A DNA stretch of 60,000 nucleotides. Source: Cristatella mucedo. Lineage: Eukaryota > Bryozoa > Phylactolaemata > Cristatellidae. The DNA is taken from positions 16,343,001 to 16,403,000 of the forward strand of contig WPIO01000001.1 of NCBI GenBank assembly GCA_009760855.2. Reading direction: 5' to 3'. This document shows, piece by piece, positions 52,376 to 60,000 of this stretch (position 1 is the stretch's first letter; each line of letters opens with the position of its first letter). The position numbers and the translations under genes were made by a program. Below the pieces are notes generated by a model. It was not told the DNA's origin and did not search any database. It worked only from the letters and a program-made list of their open reading frames with translations.

Positions 52376-54250
52376 TTTGAATGTACATACGTCATGTAAA
52401 CGGAACTCATTCCTGATTTACAGAAAATATTGTTGTCGAACAAGCGCAGTGATCGAGTTAATTTGATAATAAAATCCCTAAAACTCGTTTTCCTTCCGTA
52501 AAGACTTGCGACATCAGGAAGAAATTGTAAGATTTCCCGACAGTAGGGTAAGCTCAAAAGCTAGTTTAGCTGACAACTAGGCTTACTTTCAAACAATGGT
52601 TGGAGTTTTTCACAATTTTTTATGTGTACTGCAAGTAGGAAATATTACCGTACATATCGAAGCGCTGCTGCTATGCTGGACCCTATTCTAGCTATTATTT
52701 AGGTAAAAAGGCCTAGTTTTAGGTAGCGACATAAGAGTGGCGATCTCGCATATCTCCATACAGCGATTGAGCATGTAGCACCTCCTCTTAGGCAATAAAG
52801 TGAAGACAATTCTGCATTCGCAAAGATGAAACATGCGAGGAGATGGCAACAGTAGACGAACGTTATCTCATCGCAGCATCAGACAGACAGATGGCTGACG
52901 TGGCCAACAGAACAAGAGTGACTAGTGTGCAAGCCTTTGCTATGTGCACGGTTGGCCGTGCCTTTCGAAAATCCTTTTGCGACATCACCCTTAGACGAGG
53001 CGACTAGGTGGGGCTGCTGCTGTGCAGAGGTAATTTCTAAAGGGTCCGAACGCTTAACGCTCAGGGCCTGCACAGACATCGCCCAACGCAAAGTTTTGGA
53101 TTTTCGCGTGTCACATTGCCAGGGCTGCTTCGGAGCAAGCTTTCGAAAACTTTTGTCCGCAGCACTGCCAGAGCAGTAACGCTGCAGTGGCACCGACTAT
53201 ATGGGTCACACGGGGAGAGGCTAGTTGGCAGCAGCTACCTAAAAACGTGAGATGCTTTTGCAGCATGAGGAGTACGCTTCAAATAGAGAAACCATGCTGG
53301 CATCTTACACTGTCGTATCACTACTATTGGCGAGCATCTACCAGCATCCAGACTGTTCGTTGAGGCAAATTCAGCTAACAGGCAGCTCTCCGGCTCAACG
53401 CGGAGCTGTCAGCTACATGGTGCAAAGCAAGAGTTCAACGAGCGATTCCTTTCGGCACGGTATCTTAAAGCTTACAAGGACCTCATTTTTTCAAGGTAGC
53501 AGTATTTAGGCTCGACAGCGTAAGGCACAACGGTGACCACAGCGACATTGGAATGTGCATGCACTGACGGGTCTGAGAGCTTTACAGCACGAGAAAAAAT
53601 TTTTCGGCTGTCAGCTTAAAGGAAGATTCCTTTTTCGCTCACAGGTAACCGATTGAATATAAACAAGCGTCCTCGTTCGTCGATGAAACCGCCGTTCTAA
53701 GCTAGGCTGCAAGAAAAAGTACGCGCAAGCTGCGAGTGCACAAAGCGAAACTAGCCAATTAGCGATTGCCGCTTTCCTCATGCTCCCCCTTTAAAAAGCC
53801 ACAAGATAGTGTCTTGCAAGCATACCAGCTTCAGGCTGTTCACGGAAACCGCGGTTCCACCTAAGCGCCGACAGTACAACTCAGCCGGGCTAAACAGGCG
53901 GGGCCATCCGGAGGGTAACTCTGGTAGGGCCAAGGTGTGTACGGAGTATTGCTGAATAATTTAATTCAAAAGATTTTGAAATGAAATAGAAATAATGTAA
54001 ATATAATTTAGAAGTGGGATGATAGTACGTCATTCAGCTCTGCATTTCAAATCTGTCCCTCGCGAGCGGCCTTACGTTGGATCCCACGGTCGGCGTGCCC
54101 CCCCCCCGCCGCCGCCTAATATGGCTACTTCCTACCGCTGTGGCGCCTCACCACGGCCTACGGCATTTGAAATAACAGTGCAGCTGTCACAGGGAGCGCT
54201 TTCACTACACACGGCGCTTGCTCATTTATATTTCGGCAGAAAATAACGCA
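52376..54250. other. Unassigned DNA upstream of YBX1
   Basis: No gene or named repeat is recognised. A short C9 run followed by CCGCCGCC lies near 54097-54115, at the edge of the YBX1 promoter. Confidence 0.4.
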
Positions 54251-54409
54251 GAATTGACGAGCGAGTAAGCGAGTATATGCGCATCCAATCAGCGCAGCCG
54301 ACTCCGGCGTTGACCGGTAGCCATTTTATCAGTATAAGGAACAAAGACACCGGGAGAAGGCGAGTCCAGTGAGAGCTCGAACATCTTTCCATCTTACCAT
54401 CTATCGGCC
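54251..54409 (+). promoter_or_regulatory. YBX1: YBX1 promoter and 5' UTR
   Basis: CCAATCAG at 54285-54292 is a CCAAT box; its reverse, CTGATTGG, is the core Y-box. TATAAGG at 54333-54339 sits about 30 bp before a CCAGTGAG stretch (54366-54373) that could be the start site, leaving a pyrimidine-containing 5' UTR of about 45 nt before the ATG. Confidence 0.5.
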
Positions 54410-54470
54410 ATGGGCGACTCCGAAGTCCACCAGGAGCAAAAGCCAGCAGCAGCAGAGAAGAAAGTGATCG
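54410..54470 (+). CDS. YBX1: YBX1 exon 1
   Basis: ATG in context CGGCCATGG. It encodes [20 protein letters not shown] plus one base, with donor ATCG|GTTGGT. The split Ala codon is completed in exon 2. Confidence 0.93.
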
Positions 54471-56732
54471 GTTGGTAGCAATTGTCGGAAGTCGTTTTAA
54501 GCGTGTATTGGCGTTTGTACTGAGTGCCCAGCGTTGGCCGCCTTTTGCTGGCGTGCTCGCGCGCCAGTCGTCCAGTGCTGATGCATTCCGCCTTGGGAGA
54601 TCTTGAATTGCTTTGGCCCTGGTGTCGATACGTCAGCAATGCGATGCTAAGGTTTCCCTTCAAATTGCGGAATCGTAGGACGACAGTAATAGGGAAAAGC
54701 ATGCGACCTTGGCATTGCTTAGCGCATGGCGGCTTGAGGGTGGTCGATGTGACCACCCGTGGCGGTATAACGAATAGATCGCCCGCCCATGCGCAGACTG
54801 GCTCTGGGTGGTTGCAGGCGTTCTCCGATCTTCATTTCTTAGGCTGCGATGACTTGTCAGCATGATATTGGTAACGGTAGATGTAATCGTATGCGTTGCT
54901 CTTTTTTCAAGCAACCAAGGTATCCGGCACAGTTAAGTGGTTCAATGTTAAGAACGGATATGGATTTATCAACAGGGATGATACCAAGGAAGACGTCTTT
55001 GTGCACCAGGTAAGGTATATTTGTGTTGCATCCGCATGCGATCGTATCAATAAGTTGCTATCAAGTTAAAGAAGGCGTCGGAATAAAGAATGTCTAGTTC
55101 TCGACGTAGTCTGGTCTTGAAGGCTACTTTTTGGCCTCCTGTTGGTTAATTTATCGTCATTGTAGCGAGGCCTCGTGGCCTCTGGAGGATTTCACATTGT
55201 TAGTAGTGTGCGGTCAGTGGCGTGAGGAGCCTGCATTCGTCTGAATTATTCTCTGTTATGAGCATCAACAGCTATGCATATTATCCTGTAGATAGATTTG
55301 CGAGCGGCACGTGGTTTCAAAGTAGTTCATGTGTTAATCTTGTTCATCTCTCTGCCTTATAAGGTAAGGCATATGCAGATATAGTGTAGACTTCAACTAG
55401 TCATTGTACATTTTGCAATAATGACCTCCCGGGTCTTGACGCTGAGGCGACAGGAGAGATTAAGTACTCTCACAGGAAATCTTGTTTTTGTCGAACTGCA
55501 CATGCTTTTGCCGGCCCGGCCCCACCTTCAGCATCTGCCATCCGATGCTTTACTTTCTTGGTCCAACTCCATGTATTTCTTTCATTGTGCCCGTGTCCTT
55601 TCGAAGGTGTGTTCTTTCTGGCCTATTTCTTTAACGCCTCGTGAAACCTTGTCCAAGTTGGAATGCTTGTGTGTAATAAGAACATTGTATTGATCTTCTA
55701 GACAGCGATCATCAAGAACAACCCCAAGAAATATTTACGGAGCGTTGGTGACGGTGAATCCGTCGAGTTTGATGTAGTGGAAGGAGAGAAGGGAAATGAA
55801 GCAACCAACGTTACCGGTCCAAATGGTGTACCAGTCCAAGGAAGCAAATATGCTGCTGAGCGTCGCCGTTATCGGTACTACCGGAGAGGAGCTGAACGAG
55901 GAGGCCGAGGCCGAAGGAGACAGGTGTGTCTTAATGTAATCTTTTTGGATAAATGTTTTCAAGGGTCATTGCTTCTTGTACCTTTTTTATTTAGTCGAGT
56001 TAGCTTACATCTTGTTCATAACCTGCAATAGTGTCAGTGCACGGTATAACTCAATGGCTGATGTCAGAATTACAAGCAAACCTCGCTCGGCAGCTTGTTT
56101 GGCAGTTGAAAGTTAACATGATTTGTACATTTTGATTATTATATTTCCCCAGGCCGGTGCCACGGGTGAATTAAGCATGTTTGTATTTCTAGGATGGCGG
56201 TGATCCGGATCAGTCAGGTGGTGATGGTGATGGTGAAGGTGGAGTTTCAGAAGGGGACGAAGCCCATGATGACAGACGGCCTCCACCACGCCGTCCATAT
56301 TGGAGACGTTATTATCGCCGGGGACCACCAAGGAACGGCCAGTCAGGTGAAGAGGGTGGAGAAGAAGCAGTAAATGAAAACGTTGAAGAGAATCAAGAAC
56401 GGGGACTGCCTCCTCGTCGTAGGTTTTATGGAGGGTACAGGGGGTACAGAGGTGGTGGTCGGTATCGAAGGAACCCAGATGATCGGCCGCAGTACAGTGC
56501 TGAGGAAGGCGAGGAGCACCCTGACGAAGGAAATGCTGGCGAAAGGCAAGGACCGCCACGACGAGGGGGCAGTGGCTACAGGCGTCGAGGTGGACGGGGA
56601 GGTAGATTCCGAGGATCTTATAGGGGTAGGGGAGGCCGTGGGGCCAGTGCTAAACCAGCAGTATCAAAGCCAGAAGGTGAGGAACCTGTGGCTGAACCGG
56701 CCCCTGCAACTCAGGACCAGACGTCTGTTTAG
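54410..56732 (+). CDS. YBX1: Y-box cold-shock-domain protein (YBX1-like), complete
   Basis: Join 54410-54470, 54912-55009, 55702-55923, 56193-56732: 306 codons plus TAG. The short acidic/Ala N-terminus (1-18) precedes the cold-shock domain (about 19-95): [37 protein letters not shown] (RNP1 GYGFI 36-40, RNP2 VFVHQ 49-53) and [20 protein letters not shown]. The C-terminal half alternates basic Arg/Tyr/Gly islands ([23 protein letters not shown]) with acidic ones, as in metazoan YBX1. From the family, the protein packages mRNA, affects its translation and stability, and can act in transcription. Against vertebrate YBX1, the N-terminal Ala/Pro domain is much shorter and the tail richer in RGG motifs. 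Confidence 0.96.
54471..54911 (+). other. YBX1 intron 1
   Basis: 441 bp with no recognised element; the acceptor is TTTTTTCAAG. Confidence 0.8.
54912..55009 (+). CDS. YBX1: YBX1 exon 2 (cold-shock RNP1/RNP2)
   Basis: It encodes [20 protein letters not shown] and [12 protein letters not shown]; the donor is CAG|GTAAGG. Confidence 0.97.
55010..55701 (+). other. YBX1 intron 2
   Basis: 692 bp with no recognised repeat. An open frame at 55421-55693 has no family resemblance. Confidence 0.8.
55702..55923 (+). CDS. YBX1: YBX1 exon 3 (cold-shock end, first basic island)
   Basis: 74 codons with phase 0 junctions: [40 protein letters not shown] and [13 protein letters not shown], to GRGRRRQ at donor CAG|GTGTGT. 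Translation through the donor stops soon after. Confidence 0.96.
55924..56192 (+). other. YBX1 intron 3
   Basis: A 269-bp intron; two acceptors are possible, TTTCCCCAG ending 56152 and TATTTCTAG ending 56192. Only the second keeps the frame open. Confidence 0.8.
56193..56732 (+). CDS. YBX1: YBX1 exon 4 (RGG/acidic tail, stop)
   Basis: 179 codons plus [40 protein letters not shown], then alternating [14 protein letters not shown] and [19 protein letters not shown], ending ATQDQTSV. Confidence 0.94.
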   Translation, partial: DGGDPDQSGGDGDGEGGVSEGDEAHDDRRPPPRRPYWRRYYRRGPPRNGQSGEEGGEEAVNENVEENQERGLPPRRRFYGGYRGYRGGGRYRRNPDDRPQYSAEEGEEHPDEGNAGERQGPPRRGGSGYRRRGGRGGRFRGSYRGRGGRGASAKPAVSKPEGEEPVAEPAPATQDQTSV

Positions 56733-56985
56733 TTTTCTGCATTGTTGCCACCAAAAGCTATGTCAGCTTTCCCTAGAGCGCTGTCGCAGTTAAGTGTTTT
56801 CGTCTATCTTGCTTGATTTGATGACTGGCCTTAACTTTCCATGAGATCTGTTAAACACAACTGCAATGCTTACATCAGTGCGACAAGTTGATACCCCATA
56901 TTCAGAAGGCAAGAGAAATTTTCTTGCATCCGTGTGAATGTTTTAAGACCATGCAGTAAATAAAACCTGCTGCAATTGTAATTTT
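56733..56985 (+). terminator. YBX1: YBX1 3' UTR and poly(A) signal
   Basis: AATAAA at 56959-56964 lies 227 bases after the stop; cleavage would fall near 56980. A TGAGGTGTTGATACTGGTG stretch downstream fits a GT-rich element. Confidence 0.75.
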
Positions 56986-57841
56986 ACTGAGGTGTTGATA
57001 CTGGTGATATTCAGACTTAGTCTCGATACTCATGATGCATAGTTTCTCATTGATTATGTTGTGTTGATCTGCCTGGTTTGGCACTGGAGTAATGTGCCAG
57101 TGACCACGTTCGTGGTCTCGAGCTACACTGCCTATGTAGTGCGCAGATAAAGATTAGGCTCTGTTAAGGCATTACAAATGAAGTATTTTTTGGTCCCAGA
57201 AGCATCTAGTATTACCTGATATGTTAATAGGCCAATCTTGTATTATCTTATACGTAATTATGAACGAACAGTATTTGTAATAGCTCTTGTAGTGGCTTCG
57301 ACAGTCGAGCTGGACTGCATGTCCCACAAGTCTTATGTGCATTGGTTACCCATGTTGGGAAAAATCCAAGCTGTGCAAGTTCTGCATCAATCTGAATGTT
57401 GTGCTGATCGGTTATGATAGACACTCGACAAATTTCCAGGCTGAACAACGAAATTGGTTAGTGACTGCCCAGGTTGCTTAGTTTAAGCAATATGTTTATC
57501 AGATGTCTAATTTTGTTTAGATCTAAGAATACTCGTAATACCTTTACCCCAAGATAGTTTCAGAAAAAGGCAGTTTCTTTGCAGTTCAATCTTGGCCCGA
57601 CATCAAAGCAGTATGCTTGTCTGTATGTAGATGGAATTTTATGACAGCCTTTAATTGCCCGAGCTCATGTTGCTTAGGAGTCTGGTGTATCGGTAACTTG
57701 TGGTTTTATATACCCCCAAATTCAGTTACAATAGCGACTGCTCGCTCTGTAAAGCATTTGTTTCTTGCCTCTTTGGCTTCACAAATTATCAAGTCAAAAA
57801 ACGTGACCTGGTTAGAACGATATGACAGGTTCATCTGCATT
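56986..57841. other. Unassigned DNA after YBX1
   Basis: Nothing recognised. It could hold an extended YBX1 3' UTR if a later site is used. Confidence 0.4.
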
Positions 57842-57930
57842 TAATAATGTTAATAATAAAGGACATTTGTTTAGTTGTTTAGTATCCTTAAATAACTAAA
57901 TCTTGTAGGCACTTTATATATGCTTCAAGG
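57842..57930 (-). mobile_element. Possible decayed L2-type 3' tail
   Basis: AATAATGTTAATAATAAAGG, then AACTAAATCTTGTAGGCACT and TTATATATGC, is ordered like a reversed L2 tail, but the match is weak. Confidence 0.3.
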
Positions 57931-60000
57931 GAAGCATGTAATTAATATAGTATTACTTTGTCAAGTGCCTTGAGGTGCTTCTCAAATTTGCAGGCTGGAG
58001 AATATATCTCCAAATCAATCATCCATTCGGGTGACAAATGGTAGCCGATGCCTTGGGTCTGAATGACCACGATGCGCTCTATGTAGATGGATAATCGCCC
58101 AGAACATATAAGCAAACCCGTTTAAACGCCACAAGCAGCACGATTCAAACCCACTGGAGCAAGCACATTGTACATTTGCGACAGCATTGCTGGCCTGTGA
58201 ACAGCATCAGCTACTACTTACATGCAGCGCCTGCTTATGTTATTAAGCTCTAACCCTTTCGTACCCACGCATTGTGCTAGCTAGATTAGGCTACGTATAA
58301 TTTTTTGCGATGAGATCAAGTTTCTAGTAACCAACACCCGCATAAAACGTTTAGCACTAATGCCGGACCGACCGGTCACGACCTGCGGGGCCCCATAAGC
58401 ACCAGCAAGCAGGACTGCCCAGGGCCAGTCGTGTGGCTCCCTCGTAATCATCCGGTGAGCCCCCCCCCCCTCAGCAGCCCGAGCAGCCACCAAGCCCCCT
58501 GCAGGACATATCCCAATGGAAAGCATAGCCCTTAATCATTTCCAACGCCGGGTTTACACGATGAGTCATAGTTCTTACCTGCATCCTACTTACTCGAGTC
58601 TTCGGTGTACACGTCACCAATACTGGTGGAGACCTATCTGAGACTATGGAAATACTTAACGAAGACATAGCAGCCAACGTGGGTTTACTTCTTAGCACAG
58701 ACTCAGACAAGACTTACCAAATGGCCAATCGTAGACGCCATCAAGGACACACCTTCATTGTTTTGAAAAGCATGGCGGACGACTCGATCGGCGAAGTTAT
58801 CTACCCGTTCCGCGAGAGTTCCTCTTTATATTAATCTACGAGCTAGTCACACAAGAATCAGGTAATGAGGTGGCAGGCGATAGAAGCAATCGTGGAAGGT
58901 TAACACTCGCCGGGAGGTATGTGTTGGAGAGCCTGCGGGCTGAGCGAGTAGGAAGCAAGAAAGCTGCGGTTACACGAGCGTCTTTCCTCCTAAATCGGTA
59001 CCGACTTTTTTTTTGAGTGATTTCCCTTTGGCTTGGAGAAGCACATTTAGCCGGTAGGAGCCAACTCGGCAGGCTACCATGAAGTAGAATTTGTTTCTAC
59101 ATTTTGGCTCCTCGTTGGACCGCCCGACAGATCAAAGCCTTAGGATTCGTCACACGAACCCCACGGCCAAAATAAAATGGCATCTTCCTTTTATTTATAT
59201 TCTCATAATACTCTGTAATGATGATTGCAGCGGCGAACTCAACTTCTGCGGCGATGGCTTGGCATCTTTTCCGGGAAACACTCATACCAGCCTTCCGCAG
59301 TAGAGCAGGGCACTGCTGGCGGGACTAAGTCGGCCATCGAATCACTCGTGGAAAAGTTCTAAATAGGAGGAAAGTCGGCATCGGTCAGGAGGAAAGTCGC
59401 TCGTTTAAATGCAGGTTTAGAGGAAGGCTGAACGCGAAAACTTCTACAAAAAGGAGGACAGAAGTAGATAGGAGGAAGCAAGATGCTCGTGCTTGGCCCG
59501 CCGCCTCTTTCAGAGGACCGGTTGGTCGCCCTGGTAACGTCAACATCCGGAGCCCGTTAGTTTTGGCTATGCTGATACCTAGCCCCAGCCGGCTGGTCCG
59601 CCTGCCACACCGCACTCCCATGGCCAGCGGACCATCGCCGTGCAAGCTGCAGTTGATTGGCCGGCCCTTAGGGGCGCCACCCTGCGGAAGGTGGCTGTAA
59701 TCGCCCCGCTAGGGGCGGCGACAGAAGAACCGGGCGGCTCAGCCGCCGGCCGCGAGCTTCGGCGGCTAAGCCGGCGAGTCTCTCCCAGCTGCTATATACA
59801 TGGCTGATGAACGATTAGCAGCGAAGAAATTCAGCCTTTACGGTCCGATTAGCCCAGTATCTCGCAGATTGGAACGGTGTTCGTTCTGCCCAGTCCGGTT
59901 TATATAGTGTCGCAGCCGGGTCTCTCAGCGAGCGGCCGGCCAGCCGCTTGCTGAATGCAGAAAGTCCTTTGTCCATCACCCTGGTCAGCTGGAATAGCCT
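57931..60000. other. Unassigned right end
   Basis: No gene is recognised. A C10 run lies near 58460. At 59640-59800 short GC-rich inverted motifs cluster (GGCGGCTCAGCCGCC, CGGCGGCTAAGCCGGCG). A 62-codon frame at 58646-58834 has no recognised domain. Confidence 0.35.

Noticed and set aside
56374-56793. + strand frame [15 protein letters not shown] overlapping YBX1 exon 4
   Set aside because: Out-of-frame shadow of the YBX1 tail; the RGG/acidic frame matches the family.

Overview
The window is animal nuclear DNA: spliced genes with GT-AG introns, CpG-rich promoters, abundant dinucleotide microsatellites, tRNA-derived SINEs and many truncated L2/CR1-type LINEs. The QKI homologue has a linker after its Qua1 region that, from memory, looks more like invertebrate HOW than vertebrate QKI. 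I favour an invertebrate bilaterian but cannot name the taxon.

Four protein-coding genes are recognisable, all on the + strand. (1) 1036-2867: the last two coding exons of a DDX18/Has1 DEAD-box helicase, entering from the left. (2) 5302-17048: a complete Quaking/HOW STAR-domain RNA-binding protein in eight exons (401 aa as joined), with a CpG-island first exon and a long, possibly regulatory 3' region. (3) 32621-43971: a centromeric histone H3 (CENP-A/CenH3) gene in four exons (226 aa as joined). Its histone-fold exons are clear; the Ser/Pro/Arg-rich first exon in a CpG island at 32.5-33.4 kb is inferred from splice phase and promoter context. (4) 54410-56732: a Y-box cold-shock protein (YBX1-like) in four exons (306 aa), with a poly(A) signal. 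All splice phases agree within each joined model.

Layout: 1-0.7 kb LINE with a nested SINE; 1-2.9 kb DDX18 end; 3.2-5.0 kb an 18-bp minisatellite in three blocks, interrupted by an L2 copy and by a hAT-family MITE that resembles vertebrate SPIN/URR1 elements; 5.0-17 kb the QKI gene with CT, GT, CCG and CA arrays in its introns; 17-20 kb probable QKI 3' region with a 23-bp perfect hairpin; 20-32 kb LINE/SINE debris without a recognised gene; 32.5-44 kb CENP-A, its introns carrying SINEs, L2 copies and a 300-bp GT array; 45-54 kb repeats, including the best-preserved LINE reverse-transcriptase fragment (51.1-52.4 kb, - strand); 54-57 kb YBX1; 57-60 kb nothing recognised.

The genes do not form a pathway. 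Three act on RNA (rRNA maturation, splicing/stability/translation control, mRNA packaging) and one builds centromeric chromatin. The most noteworthy items are the multi-exon CenH3 gene, the SPIN/URR1-like MITE, a SINE whose 3' tail matches the resident L2, several near-perfect short-loop foldbacks, and alternative-splicing signals in QKI.
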